DNA of 64,000 nt from Telopea speciosissima (taxonomy: Eukaryota > Streptophyta > Magnoliopsida > Proteales > Proteaceae), in contig NC_057924.1 in assembly GCF_018873765.1 (NCBI RefSeq), forward strand, positions 22,315,542 to 22,379,541, read 5' to 3'. Numbering within the stretch: the stretch's first letter is position 1; each line of letters opens with the position of its first letter. The position numbers and the translations under genes are program-made. Below are positions 42,404 to 54,425 of the stretch, in pieces. Under the pieces are notes generated by a model that saw only the letters and a program-made list of their open reading frames with translations, searched no databases and was not told where the DNA came from.

Positions 42404-43200
42404 CATAGTTGTCATGGCGTCGTGGCGATCCAAGTCTGTGGAAGGGGTGTCTAATCGATATATCGACACATCGCCCGCCATGGCAACGCCATGGCGATCA
42501 TGTCGACCATGGCAGAATTGTAATTAAATCCAAAGCTGAATGGCAAAGTTGAATGGCAAACTAGTAGATAAATCAAGATTGATAAAAGCAATGGTAGAAT
42601 TGTTATTAATCTGAAGTTGTAAAGGAGTGGCAGAACTGTAATTTAATGGAAGGTTAAATAGAATAGCAATAGAGAATATAAGGGGTTTTATATAAATAAT
42701 ATAAGTTGTCCTTACTTGCAATTTTAAAGACTTTATGTCTTCTTCAACCTTGCAATAACACGATAGAAAGAGAGGCAGAGAGGCGGTGTACTGGAGTAGT
42801 TCCAGCAGAGGAAACTCCTTGTGAAGACAATTCTCCCTGCAATTTCTGGAACAAAATCGCAGCACCAAGGTCTGCCGATCCCAACAAGAAATAGCCCCAA
42901 AATTCTACTGGCAACCGAATGGTGAGATCTGAAATCAGATCTGGCGGATGTCTTAGTTGTAGGTAACTAAACCAAGGCTAAAATAGGAGATTTTGGGAAG
43001 TAGGGAGTGGGTCTAAGGTTGGAAAAGAAACAAAAAATGAAAGAAGAAGAAATGGAAGAGGGAAAGAGAGGCAGGAAGAAGAAATCGAAGAGGGAAAGAG
43101 GGACAGGACGCCATGGCGTAGGTCGATATGCACAGACCTCCAGCGCCAGGATGCCATGGCGGTGCCATGGTGACGATATGGCGACGCCATGACAACTATG
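42404..43200. mobile_element. hAT-like non-autonomous element, 19-bp TIRs
   Basis: Ends catagttgtcatggcgtcg and its exact reverse complement (43182-43200). The target duplication ttccagtg is perfect (42396-42403 and 43201-43208). Subterminal gccatggcg-type words repeat in both orientations. 797 bp, no supported coding region. Confidence 0.9.
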
Positions 43201-43342
43201 TTCCAGTGACATTTGATATGGTTGACTTTTGAGCTAGCAGATCTCCTTGATGTAACCCTTGTAATGTCTTCTAAGTTCTCACGCAGCCATACATGTGTCA
43301 AGGACACCTTTGTTCCATTCTTTCCCCTACTATGGTGATTTT

Positions 43343-43695
43343 TTATGAACTTGGCATTATCGTACCAAGCTCAGTTTGGGGATCCAGCACTGAATCTACA
43401 GGATGGCTTGTAACTTTTCTCAGGCCACGTTTTGATTTTTCAGATTCAGAATTAGAATGGATTGACCCATTGTCAACATTTGCAGCAGGAAGCTTCTTGA
43501 GAGTACGTCTTGACCGAGCTGATTCAGTTTCTGCACTATGAAGATTACCTTGCCTTGCCTGAGGTTTTGCATCAGCATTCTTATTTGCTTGTGGAAGTGG
43601 TTCCCAAAAATGGGTAGAAATCCAACGCTCAAGCCAGTTCGAAGCTGAGTTAGGTTCACCCAGGCCATATTGAAGACGAAGCGGCAATGCAGTGG
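43343..43695 (-). pseudogene. IQD (IQ67-domain) protein exon, truncated
   Basis: After acceptor cttctacag (minus strand, exon start 43695) the frame reads TALPLRLQYGLGEPNSASNW then LERWISTHFWEPLPQ, and later ETESARSRRTLKKLPAANVD and EKSKRGLRKVTSHPVDS. GEPNSAWNWLERW...FW.P is diagnostic of the region following the IQ67 calmodulin-binding domain in plant IQD proteins. The IQ67 motif itself should be in upstream exons, which I cannot find. The frame ends early (stop 43343-43345) where family members continue with further charged repeats. It is either an isolated exon of a broken gene or a captured fragment. Confidence 0.75.
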
Positions 43696-43976
43696 CTGTA
43701 GAAGCAAGAAGCTAAAACCAAAGTAGCAAGAAAAATCACATACCCAATACTAACAAGCAGCCAAAATAAAACAAAATGAACGAAAGCAACAGAGTGGAAG
43801 TGAAACCAAATAATATCACCATCCAAATTCAGTAAAACCAAGAAAAAAATTCATTTAGACTCTATTTTGAACTTTGAATTAGCTACTGGTGCTCTATTTG
43901 GTCTTTACATCATTCCGTGTGTGATTCGTTAAATTTTTATTATAGACTTTAACTATAATGGTTTATGGAGGTAGGT

Positions 43977-44048
43977 GAGTCTTTAGCTCAAAAAGGAAGA
44001 GCACCTAGGTTGTTCCTGAGAGATGATGGTTCGAACCCATCGGGACTC
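43977..44048 (+). tRNA. tRNA-like sequence (degenerate, possible SINE head)
   Basis: 72 nt with a seven-pair acceptor stem including two G-U pairs (gagtctt/gggactc). D-stem is gctc/gagc and T-stem gatgg/ccatc with loop ttcgaac; A-box-like tagctcaaaaagg and B-box ggttcgaaccc. The anticodon stem pairs imperfectly; its loop would read TGT. A short T-run follows. Either a decayed tRNA copy or the head of a tRNA-derived SINE. Confidence 0.45.
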
Positions 44049-45361
44049 GTAGAGTCTTTTCCTCTCATCTTATTCTAATCCTGTTATCATTTTTTAGGGC
44101 CACTGGTTGTTGTAATTTTGTGCTATCTATGTGCTTTAATTTCATATTCCGATGGACTGTCTTAATACATGTTCCTTCTAACCCTGGATTCTATCTCCAT
44201 TTTGCATGCATTATATGGATCTTTGCTTTTGTTCCTTCACACCAAGATCTGATTAGGAAAAAGAATCAGTGATGTGCTAGAAGCTAGATAGCCTTTGCTG
44301 TATCAGTGTTTGTCTTACTTCTTAGATTAAAACCATGTAGTGGCTTAGTTTCATATAATTGTGCATAATATATATTTCTTAGCCTGCTATCTCTTTATTT
44401 ATTTATCTATTTTTTCTTGTTAATATTCTTACTGTAAGTTTTTTATTTTTCTTTTTATATTTGTTGAACAGGGTAGGAAATCAGGAAGCAATGGATATTT
44501 TGAGGAAAATCCTCGGGTCCGGATCGGTTCTGATTTTTGGTTCTGGTCTTAAATTGACACCCCTACCCTTAACTAACTTAACGAACTTGAAATGAAAGTT
44601 TCTAAAACTTCCATATACCCAACCAAGGCCCTTTAATAAATATAGACTTTGAAAATACTGAAGTAAAAGGGGATGGGGTGTGGTGGAGGGGGTACTAAAG
44701 AAACATAAGCCTTGAGTCCGAATGCTACATCAGAAGGCAAAGAGCCTTTACGAGAAAATTGTTCTAGGATTCTTACCAAAAAGCCCTCCGCGTCTTTATA
44801 TCGGATGCACCAAAACTATAGCATTCATGATGTGTATATATCATTGCTTTCACTTTATATGGTATAACCTGCACCTAAACAAAACCTGCACCTAAACAAA
44901 TGTGGCTCAAGGATTTTCCAAACAGGCAAAAGCTTGCTTAATTTTAAGTGTCCAAATACAATCCCAAAACATTTTTTTTGTCATGGTAGAACACATTCAT
45001 CTATATTCACTACAACTACAATATACACAAGACAAAATGCATAGGTCAACTGGTTAATTCTAAAATTCAACCAAGGACTAAAGTCTTATCAGAGGAGGAT
45101 CTTTGAAATTTTCAATAAGACCTACAATTAGAAGCCTTGAACTGCAACTACTAAAATCATGCATGGTTTCTACCAAAATAATAATAACTCAAAAACCCTT
45201 TCATAGAGATACAGTCACACATTACCTCCTAATCACTAGAAAAATTAGTATAATAACAAAATTAATCTTTATGAAGTTTAAGGAGGTGGCTATTCTTTAA
45301 TAACAGAATTAATCTTTATGATGTGCAATCTAACTTCGCAATGAATAGTTGAATCAAAAGA
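44049..45361. other. Intergenic; hAT terminus at 44554-44565
   Basis: No gene is supported. ttgacaccccta at 44554-44565 is a hAT-type right end after a short ggatcggttc-type stretch; its left partner is not seen. The rest is AT-rich. Confidence 0.45.
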
Positions 45362-45451
45362 GTCTTGATAGATTTGAACCACCATCCCCTTGGAACATGC
45401 TTGAGACATGCTCACGTTCCAAAGTGGATTACCAATTGAGCTAAAGACCCA
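45362..45451 (-). repeat. tRNA-like sequence on the minus strand
   Basis: Minus strand starts gggtctttagctcaattgg and ends ggtggttcaaatctatcaag, then actc. A seven-pair acceptor-type stem (gggtctt/aagactc, one G-U) and a B-box-like ggttcaaatct are present. The middle is long and folds as tttggaac/gttccaag, like a class II tRNA or a tRNA-derived repeat. Its head resembles 43977-44048. Confidence 0.35.
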
Positions 45452-45819
45452 TAAAGTAGAGTTGTCAAGTACATATGCAATAAGACTACAACATTGTTCT
45501 AATATGCAAGGTTTTTCAGATGATTCGGCTGATATGTTGAATAAGACAAGTGATAAAGTAGGGAAAAGCATTTGATTCAGAATGAAAAAAAGTATTATAG
45601 TTCAATAATTCAAAATACATCGGGAGGGCTCCCAGAATTCCACTGGCAGGCCTTGTAGACCCCATTGGTTCGGTCCCGAACCCATTAATCTTCATAATAT
45701 CCAGAGTATATCGACCAGCCCCATGTTCTCCATCGCCAATGTGAACCCTAAAGGTAGTAAGAATGCAAAACATGAAACTTCAAGAACACAGGGCAGGGGT
45801 AGAGGGTGTCGGAGGAATC

Positions 45820-45823
<4 letters not shown>

Positions 45824-45858
<35 letters not shown>
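45824..45858. repeat. GA microsatellite
   Basis: About 17 (GA) units; the Arg-Glu frames over it are artefacts. Confidence 0.95.
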
Positions 45859-45861
<3 letters not shown>

Positions 45862-46079
45862 AAGTATACATTTCTTTTGATTCTTTTGGTCTCTTTACAA
45901 GTATTACATTTCTTTCAAGCAAGGATCCGCACTGAGATGGCCCAAGGGTTCGAAAGAAACTAACTTCTTGTCTGACCATCTGAGTTGCCCTGGAGAATTG
46001 AGAAGTTGCTTCCCCTGAGATGATGTTAACATAGATCAAAGGAGAACTCTTGGTCAATAGCTTACTTGATCAATACCAG

Positions 46080-46450
46080 CTATACTAACTTCACAAAAGA
46101 CACGTTTATAGACAGAAAAGTAAAGATTTCATCTGTTCTTTGTGTAATTGTTGTCTCCTCGACATCTAAACCCTTCTCCAATACTGACAACCAGTAGATA
46201 ACTTGTTTCTGGTATTGCTTTAAATCCCAATTGAGTGTGGCCAAGGACTCCATCTCCTGTACAATTTTGGAAAAGAGAGGTTCATCGCTAGAAGAAATAG
46301 ATTCTGAACAACGGAGGTTTATAACTAAAATAAACAAATCTAAAATAAAAAATGTTGTGGTACCTCCAAGTTGTATACATCTGTTGCATTAACAAGCTTG
46401 TTCAGTGCTGACTCTGAGATAGCTTGTTCATCATTGTTTGGTTCACAAAC
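46080..46450 (-). CDS. Two terminal exons of an unidentified host gene
   Basis: Exon A (46450-46364, 87 bp) follows acceptor ccaacag and reads VCEPNNDEQAISESALNKLV then NATDVYNLE, ending in donor GAG|gtacca. Exon B (46256-46080) follows acceptor aattgtacag and reads EMESLATLNWDLKQYQKQVI then YWLSVLEKGLDVEETT and a stop. Both are phase 0 and join cleanly. The acidic, helical character suggests a coiled-coil-type protein, but I do not recognise the family. Earlier exons would lie to the right, across the copia element at 48918-54425. Exon-like pieces at 55918-56085 and 56911-57000 are candidates, without proof. Confidence 0.5.
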
Positions 46451-46875
46451 CTGTTGGCTTCACACCTTCATTTTGTACTTGAAAAGAGACTTGAACCACC
46501 CCTTTTTTTTTACTGGAAGACATTATTAGGATTTCAGACTAAAAAACTGTAGGTCAATGCCAACTTTTCAAAGATTGATTGAATGCAAGTGAGTTTACAT
46601 GTAAAAGTAAAGTGTGTCCTTTTACAATGTGGATTTTGAAGTTATCATGTAAGTACTAAGTAGAGTTTTATTGTGTATATCCTCAAATTCACTGTTTTGA
46701 CTCTGATATGGCATAATAGGTTTCATGAGTCTGACCCCAAGTCAGCAATGGCATGTATTGAAACATAAGGTTATGTTAGAAATAACTACAGAGAATAGAA
46801 AGAAATCATCAATTCATCCTTCAAATCTGTCATTGTCCATAAATCTGTATCCATACTATAAAAAAAAGAAAACAA

Positions 46876-47040
46876 AAGGGGCGTACCCAGTGCATGAGGC
46901 TCCCGCCACTGTGGGGTCTGGGGAGGGTCATAATATACGCATCCTTAACCCCCATTTCGCGGAGAGGCTGTTCCAAGATACTCGAACCCATGACCACTTG
47001 GTCACAATGGAGCAACCTTACCGTTACACCAAGGTCCATC
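46876..47040 (-). mobile_element. Au-type SINE
   Basis: The minus strand reads ggaccttggtgtaacggtaa (A-box region), then tggtcatgggttcgagta (B-box), then cagcctctccgcgaaa and accctccccagaccccac. It ends gggagcctcatgcactgggt, followed by a short T-run. This is the layout and wording of the tRNA-derived plant Au SINE. A-rich flanks obscure the target duplication. Confidence 0.85.
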
Positions 47041-48917
47041 CTAAAAAAAAAGGCTCGAGGCATGGAGTAGAGAATAATTTTTGGAGCTATTGAAAGTGGC
47101 AAGGATGCAAGAACTAGTGATGGTGACAACTAAAATATGGTTTAACATAAATTCAGAGGGTTAATTTCATGGGAAATTAAAATTAAAAAAGAAAAAGAAA
47201 AAGAGAGAATGAAAGCACATCTTCGATTCCAAATATATTTCATGGCCCTTGATTTAAATGGGATACCATTTGAAGCTTTGATAGATGTATCACTATAAAT
47301 TTCTAGAATGACACAAAAATAGTCAGTCTTAAGAATCTTAGTTTAAACAGATTAAGAAGTTGTGCCATTTAGTTCGTGGAACAAATAACACCAACTACAA
47401 CATAACATAATTAGCCAAGGAAAACTGCATTAAAAATTCATGCAGGATATTCACTAATTCCATAGGATCATCATGGCAAGCACTTCTACAACTAGAAACC
47501 CTATTAGTCTAATCAGATTTGTGTTTTATTTTGGCTATTAGCAAAAAGCAGCATATCCAGAGGTTCTTAATAGGATAAGACCATTTCCAAACCTTTGCTT
47601 TAATATGGAAATACCAAAAAGACATATAAATGACCAGAAACAAGAAAGCAAGTAGGTGCTTAAAAATTCCCACAGCCATTTGGAGCTGCACAATGGTACA
47701 TTGACATCACTACAGTGAACCCTATATATCCAATAAGTAATTCGCTCAAGAAACTATCTCCTAATGCATGCAAATTAGATGTCAAAATTCAAAGTATCTG
47801 AAACAAAATCACAATTCAACATTTAATATAAAAATATTTCCTTTCCCAATTACAAACAGCTACAAGGGGGCATGGCTCATCTTCTCCTTAAATTGGTTGA
47901 AGCAAAGAAGGCACAGGTCTTTCTTAATTTCTGTGATTAATTCAAAATCGACTTATATAAGGAAAAATAAGAAAGCTAAAAGTCAAGAAGCTAGGACATA
48001 TCCAAATTGTTGTGGAATAGTATATGTTAGGGAATAAACACCAAACAATCCAAATTCCAAACCTCACCCATTCCAAGAAAGCAGATGTGCATGGAAAACT
48101 TTCACTCACCTCACGAATACAACAAACACCAAACAGAAAAAGAAAAAGAAAATCTAAAGAGACTTGGATACAGAGGATTGAGAATAAAGGACACAAGTTT
48201 TCACCTCCGCTTATCATCACTAAATTGGAATACTTCAGGGTGTACTGAAGGGGTTTTTTTAACAAGAATGAATGTAGATAACTGATTCACCATAAGCTGA
48301 TGACAAAATTATGTCTGTATCCATACTATGTCTCATGCAAATACCATACACAGTGACATTCAGATTACTAATCTATCAAATAAGGATTGCTTTAGAGAAC
48401 ATGTTCTCTGGCAGATGGAAAAACAAATAAACACCTTTTGGACAGGATTCAGATATATCATCTTGGATGGCTAACACAGAAGTGTTCCAACTCTACTACA
48501 TGCAAATCTAGTAGCAAAATTATTATAGTATATATTAGTAAAAATTATCGAACATAGGTTGATCATGGAAAGAATGAAGGAGCTCCCATGAACTATAATT
48601 ATGATCTGTAGTTAGAGATGTCACATTACAACATCTCACTCTGACCCAAAAGAAATGGGAATATACACTTCAAGAAACTTCAGACACACGCTCCATGGCC
48701 CCCACAAGCACCAACAACCAAACCATACTTCCCCAACAGTCTAAGAAAAGTAGATTTCTCTTCTAAGCAATCTCCACACTCAGATTTACATCATGAATTA
48801 TCACAAAGGAAATCCAAGAAAAAATAAGCTTCAGCACGGCATAATAGCTGGAAAAGGTCTTCCTTCGACCAAGCAAAGTACCTTGGGTTCATTTCTATCA
48901 AATAGTTGTTGCTCACT
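47041..48917. other. Intergenic or intronic, nothing recognised
   Basis: AT-rich, with short open frames that match no family. If 46080-46450 belongs to a gene extending to the right, this is intron. Confidence 0.4.
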
Positions 48918-49658
48918 TGTTGGGCCTATTTAGGTCCAGCCCATTTTGGGGTTCCCTTTTTTGAACTTTTTTTAAGTGAGGGTTCTTTTGGTAATTGCCC
49001 CTCCCTTTTTTGGTCTTCTCTATTTGTCCTAGAATTCTTTTGGGAAGAGAGGGACAAGAAAAGAAGAGGGAATTCAGCAGCCTTGAAGGAGAAGAAAACC
49101 CAGAATTTTCGCAGGTTTTAAGTGTTTTGCACAGTTACGATCAAACTGAAGATCTGAGGCCGTCCGTGGTCCGATTGAGCTGAAATTTGGACAGTAGGTT
49201 TGTGACTTCTTGCTCTTCATTTTGGACATTTAAGATCGTTGTCTGAGCTTTCTATCTCTGCAGATCTGGATCTATTTCAGATCACGTTTTTCGTGAGATC
49301 TTCTCTTTTCTTCACCTGTTGGAGTTGATTCTTTTGTTTTATCTTCACTTCCTCTTGTAGCTTCAATTGTTGTTGGATGTGGGGTTGTTTCCCCTTTCAA
49401 AGTATTAAGAAAAGGTTTTGTACCTAATTGGATTTAGGTTTTGTACCTAAAATATTATAGTGAAGATTTGGGTGGACTCTGAGATCGGTCCCGTGGTTTT
49501 TATCCTTCGTATTAGAGGAGTTTTCCACGTAAAAAATCTTTTATGTGGTTGTGGTTGCTATGATTCTTTAAATTTGTTATTTGGAATATTGTCATTGCTT
49601 GTGTTCGATCGATTCATCACAGGTTCAATCAGAGACAGAAGTGGGTTTGTTCCTGACA
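48918..49658 (+). repeat. 5' LTR of the Tnt1-like element
   Basis: Starts tgttgggcctatttagg, ends gtttgttcctgaca, 741 bp with TG...CA ends. The frames 48906-49121 and 49460-49684 inside it are not genes. Confidence 0.9.
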
Positions 49659-49661
49659 GAC

Positions 49662-49673
49662 TGGTATCAGAGC
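49662..49673 (+). other. Primer binding site
   Basis: tggtatcagagc, three bases after the LTR. Confidence 0.92.
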
Positions 49674-49700
49674 TTGGTGGATAGTTACTTTGGCTGAACG

Positions 49701-52700
49701 ATGGAACTGAGTTTGAATGGAAAGAATTATCACATTTGGAAGGAAAAAATGGAAGACCTTTTATATGTGAAGCGTTGGCATGCATCTACCAGTGTTTGGA
49801 GATACAAAGCCCGACAACATGTTTGATGCCGAATGGAGTCTTGAGCATAAAGTTGTATGTGGTTTCATTCGACAGTTTGTGGATGATAATGTTTTAAATC
49901 ACATCAACAAAGAAACACATGCCAGAAGCCTTTGGAGTAAGCTTGAATCATTGTATGCAAGGAAAATCGGCAACAACAAAATATATTTGATAAAGCAGCT
50001 GATGGGTTTGAAATATAGGGATGGTCAATCTTTGTCTGATCACTTGAATGAGTTACAAGGAGTAATAGATCATCTTTCGGCTATAAACATTAAATTTGAA
50101 GATGAGGTACAGGGACTTTGGTTGCTTGGTATCCTACCGGACTCTTGGGAGACTTTTCGGATGTCGTTGAGTAACTCAGCTCCTGATGGTATTGTCACCA
50201 TGGATTTTGCTAAGAGTGGTATTTTGAATGAGGAGATGAGAAAGAAATCTCAGGGTTCTTCATCAAATTCAGAAGTTTTGGTTGCTGAACGCAAAGGAAG
50301 AAGTCAAAGTAGAGGCCCGAGAGATAGAAACAAGAACCAAAGCAAATCAAGGACATCATGGCATAAAAATGTTGAGTGTCATCATTGTGATAAGATGGGA
50401 CACATTAAGAAAAATTGTTTTCAGCTGAAAAGAGAAAAGAAAAATAGTAGTGACAACAATGAGAAGAACGATCAGAAAAAGGATGATCGAGTTGCCACCG
50501 CCTCTGAGGAACTTGTCATTGTGTATTATGATGATAATGTGAATTTTACATACAATAAGGCAAGTTGGGTTATTGATAGTGGAACTTCGCTTCATATCAC
50601 TTCAAAGAAAGAGTTTTTTGCTACCTATACACCTAGAGACTTTGGCATATTGAAGATGGGCAGTAATGGCTTGGCCAAAGTTGTAGGTATTGGAGATGTC
50701 TGCTTGGAGACCAACAATGAAACAAGGCTGGTTCTTAGAGATGTCAGGCATGTACTAGACATTCGTTTGAATTTGATCTCGACTGGGAAACTTGATGATG
50801 AAGGATTTTGCAATACCTTTGATAAGGGACAGTAGAAACTCACTAAAGGCTCATTAGTTGTGGTTAGAGGAAAGAAGGAGTCTTCTTTGTATTTATTGCG
50901 AGCCAAGATTTCTAAGGATACTTGTAATGTTGTGAGAGATGGAAATGCAACTGAGTTATGGCACAAGAGATTGAGTCACATGAGTGAGAAAGGAATGAAC
51001 TTATTGACCAAGAAGAATTTACTCTCTGGAGTGAAGAGTGCAAAATTAGATAAGTGTGCACATTGCTTGGCAGGGAAACAGAGAAGAGTTTCATTCAAGA
51101 GTCACCCCCCTTCTAGAAAATCTGATTTGTTGGAATTGGTACATTCAGATGTTTGTGGTCCAATCAAACCAAGAACACTTGGTGGTGCATCATACTTTGT
51201 GACATTCATTGATGACCATTCAAGGAAACTTTGGGTTTATGCCTTGAAGACAAAAGACCAAGTGTTGGATGTATTCAAGCAGTTTCAAGCTTCAATTGAA
51301 AGACAGACAAGAAAGAAGTTGAAATGCATCTGAACAGACAATGGTGGTGAATATTATGGGTCATTTGATGAGCATTGCAGACAGCAGGGCATTCGACATC
51401 AGAAAACACCTCCTAAGACACCTCAGTTGAATAACATAGCAGAAAGGATGAACAGAACATTGATTGAAAGAGTTAGATGTTTGCTTTCAGATGCAAAATT
51501 GCCAAAATCCTTTTGGGGTGAGGCATTGAGTATAGTGGTGTATGTTATTAATTTATCTTCTATTGTTGCTTTACATGGTGATGTGCCAGATAGAGTTTGA
51601 TTTGGCAAGAATGTTTCCTATGATCACTTGAGAGTGTTTGGGTGCAAAGCCTTTGTTCATGTTCCTAAAGATGAGAGGTCCAACTTGGATGTCAAGATGC
51701 GAGAATGCATCTTTCTTGGGTATGGTTCTTATGAGTTTGGCTACATACTTTATGATCCAGTTGAGAAGAAAATTGTTAGGATCCGAGATGTTGTATTTAT
51801 TGAGGACCAGACCATATTGGATATTAAAAAGGCAGAGAAGAGAATATCCTGTGATACAGATATGTTGATTGATGTTGATCCGGTCCCACCTACAGATTTG
51901 CAGGGACAATTGCTTGATCAGATTGGGGATAATATTCAGCATGATGGACAGGATCAGATTCAGGATCTGACTCAAGATGACCAGCATGGTGTAGATGATA
52001 GTGATGCTCAGGCAGATGATATTTCTGATGTTCCACAGATTACACCTACAGTTCCACCAGCTACTGCATTGAGGAGGTCGACCAAAGACCGCCATCCTTC
52101 CACTAGATACTCTGTTGATGAGTATGTCCTATTGACTGATGAGGGTGAACCCGAAAGTCTTGAAGAAGCAATGGAGGATGAGCACAAGAAGGAATGGGTT
52201 GATGCGATGAAAGATGAGCTAAAATCTTTGCATGATAACCACACCTTTGAGTTGGTGACATTGTCTAAGGGCAAGAGAGCTTTGAAGAATCGATGGATTT
52301 ACAAGTTGAAGCAAGATGAGAATACTTCACGTCCTCGATATAAAGCTAGATTGGTCGTCAAGGGTTTTGGCCAGAAAAAGGGGATTGATTTTGATGAGAT
52401 ATTCTCACCAGTTGTCAAGATGTCTTCAATCCGAGTTATTTTGGGATTGGCAGCTAGCCTGGATCTTGAGATTGAGCAAATGGATGTGAAGACCGTTTTC
52501 CTTCACGGTGACTTGGAGGAAGACATTTACATGGAGCAACCAGAGGGTTTCAAGATGAAAGGGAAAAAGAACTATGTTTGCAAGTTAAAGAAGAGCTTGT
52601 ATGGCTTAAAGCATGCACCAAGGCAGTGGTATAAAAAGTTTGAATCTTTTATGGGGGAACACACCTATAAGAAGACTACTTCTGACCACTGTGTGTTTGT

Positions 52701-53705
52701 GAAAAAATTCTCAGAAGATGACTACATCATGTTGTTGCTTTATGTAGATGACATGCTTATAGTTGGTAAGAATGCTTTGAGGATTGAGAAATTAAAGCAA
52801 GAATTGAGCAAGTCATTTGCTATGAAAGACTTGGGGCCAGCTAAGCAAATTCTTGGTATGAGAATCAGTCGTGATAGAAAGGCCAAGAAGTTATGGTTGT
52901 CTCAAGAGAAGTACATTGAGAAAGTACTTGAAAGGTTTAAAATGGATAAAGCTAAAGTTGTGAGCACTCCTCTTGCCATACACTTTAAGCTTAGTAGCAA
53001 ATAATGTCCATCTAGTGATAAAGAGATGGAAGACATGGAAAGAGTTCCTTATGCATCTGTCGTGGGTAGTTTGATGTATGCGATAGTTTGCACAAGGCCA
53101 GACATAGCTCATGCAGTTGGCATATTTAGTCGTTTTATGTCAAATCTCGGAAGAGAGCATTGGAATGCAATGAAGTGGATATTAAGGTATCTTAAAGGCA
53201 CTTCTAGTTTAAGACTTTCATTTGGAAGTGAGAAGCCGATTCTTGTTGGGTACACTGATTCAGACATGGCAGGGGATACTGATACTAGAAAATATACCTC
53301 AGGCTATTTGACTACATTTGCAGGGGTGTTGTGGCTTGGCAGCCAAGACTACAGAAATGTGCTGCTTTATCCACCACAGAGGCAGAATTCATCGCAGTGA
53401 CTGAGGCATGTAAGGAGTTACTTTGGATGAAAAAGTTCGTGCAGGAACTTGATTTCACTCAAGAAAAGTATGTGTTATTTTGTGATAACCAAAGTGCTAT
53501 GCACCTTACTAAGAATTCCACATTCCATGCGAGGTCGAAACACATCGATGTGAGGTATCATTGGATACGATAGACTTTGGAATCTAAATTGTTAGAGCTT
53601 GATGAAGTCCACACTGATGATAATGGTTCAAACATGATGACAAAGGCACTTTCGATGGAGAAGCTTCAGGTTTGTCGGCGGCTAGCCGGCATGGATTCCT
53701 TTTGA
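49701..53705 (+). pseudogene. Tnt1-like gag-pol polyprotein, decayed
   Basis: ATG 49701 opens MELSLNGKNYHIWKEKMEDL. A frameshift near 49775 moves gag into the 351-codon frame ending at 50835. It contains LMGLKYRDGQSLSDHLNEL, the zinc knuckle CHHCDKMGHIKKNC and the protease WVIDSGTSLHI. Integrase follows (LWHKRLSHMSEKG, HCLAGK, HSDVCGPI, TDNGGEYY, NNIAERMNR). RT-RNase H (51628-53004 and on) has an intact LLLYVDDMLIVG and ends near FCDNQSAMHLTKN, MTKALSMEKL. In-frame stops lie at 50833, 51331, 51598, 53002 and 53571, all explicable as transitions from Trp, Gln or Arg codons; another frameshift is near 53325. The integrase acidic residues and RT catalytic residues remain, so few lesions separate it from an open frame. 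Confidence 0.92.
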
Positions 53706-53737
53706 GGAATTGTTGTGGTCTTCTCCCTCATTGGGCT

Positions 53738-53750
53738 GGAGGGGGAGATT
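53738..53750 (+). other. Polypurine tract of the Tnt1-like element
   Basis: ggagggggagatt directly before the 3' LTR start tgttggg. Confidence 0.85.
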
Positions 53751-54425
53751 TGTTGGGCCTATTTAGGTCCAGCCCATTTTGGGGTTCCTTTTTTTGAACT
53801 TTTTTTAAGTGACGGTTCTTTTGGTAACTGCCCCTCCCTTTTTTGGTCTTCTCTATTTGCCCTAGCATTCTTCTGGGAAGAGAGGGACAAGAAAAGAAGA
53901 GGGAATTCAGCAGCCTTGAAGGAGAAGAAAACCCAGAATTTTTGCAGGTTTTAGGTGCTTTGTATAGTTACGATCAAACTGAAGATCTGCGGTCTTCCGT
54001 GGTCCGATTGAGCTGAAATTTGGACAGAAGGTTTGTGACTTCTTGCTCTTCATTTTAGACGGTTAAGATCGTTGTTTGACTTCTTTATCTCTGCAAATCT
54101 GGATCTATTTCAGATCACGTTTTTTGTGGCTTCAATTGTTGTTGGATGTGGGGTTGTTTTCCCTTTCAAAGTATTGAGAAAATGTTTTGTACCTAGTTGG
54201 ATTTAGGTTTTGTACCTAAAATATTATAGTGAAAATTTGGGTGGACTCCGAGATCGGTCCCGTGGTTTTTATCCTTCGTATTGGAGGAGTTTTCCACGTA
54301 AAAAATCTTTTATGTGGTTGTGGTTGCTGTGATTCTTTACATTTGTTATTTGGAATATTGTCATTGCTTGTGTTCGATCGATTCCTCACAGATTCAATCA
54401 GAGAAGGAAGTGGGCTTCTTCCTGA
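53751..54425 (+). repeat. 3' LTR of the Tnt1-like element
   Basis: Closely similar to 48918-49658 but shorter by one ~64-bp deletion, and lacking the terminal ca. The right edge is therefore uncertain by a few bases. Confidence 0.85.

Larger units (their letters stand above)
48918..54425 (+). mobile_element. Ty1/copia retrotransposon (Tnt1/Tork-like)
   Basis: LTRs 48918-49658 and 53751 to about 54425, primer site 49662-49673, decayed gag-pol 49701-53705, purine tract 53738-53750. The 3' LTR lacks ~64 bp present in the 5' LTR (about 49293-49357) and ends cctga instead of cctgaca. No matching target duplication is seen at the two outer edges. The lineage is inferred from wording such as WLLGILPDSW and the KGS..V.RG.K..SLY region. 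Confidence 0.9.

Noticed and set aside
45723..46057. Arg-Glu repeat protein
   Set aside because: Reads through a (GA)n microsatellite; all frames differ only by phase of the dinucleotide.
48906..49684. Two open frames, each present twice (48906-49121/53715-53954 and 49460-49684/54229-54576)
   Set aside because: They are the same LTR sequence in the two LTRs of the Tnt1-like element, not a duplicated gene pair.
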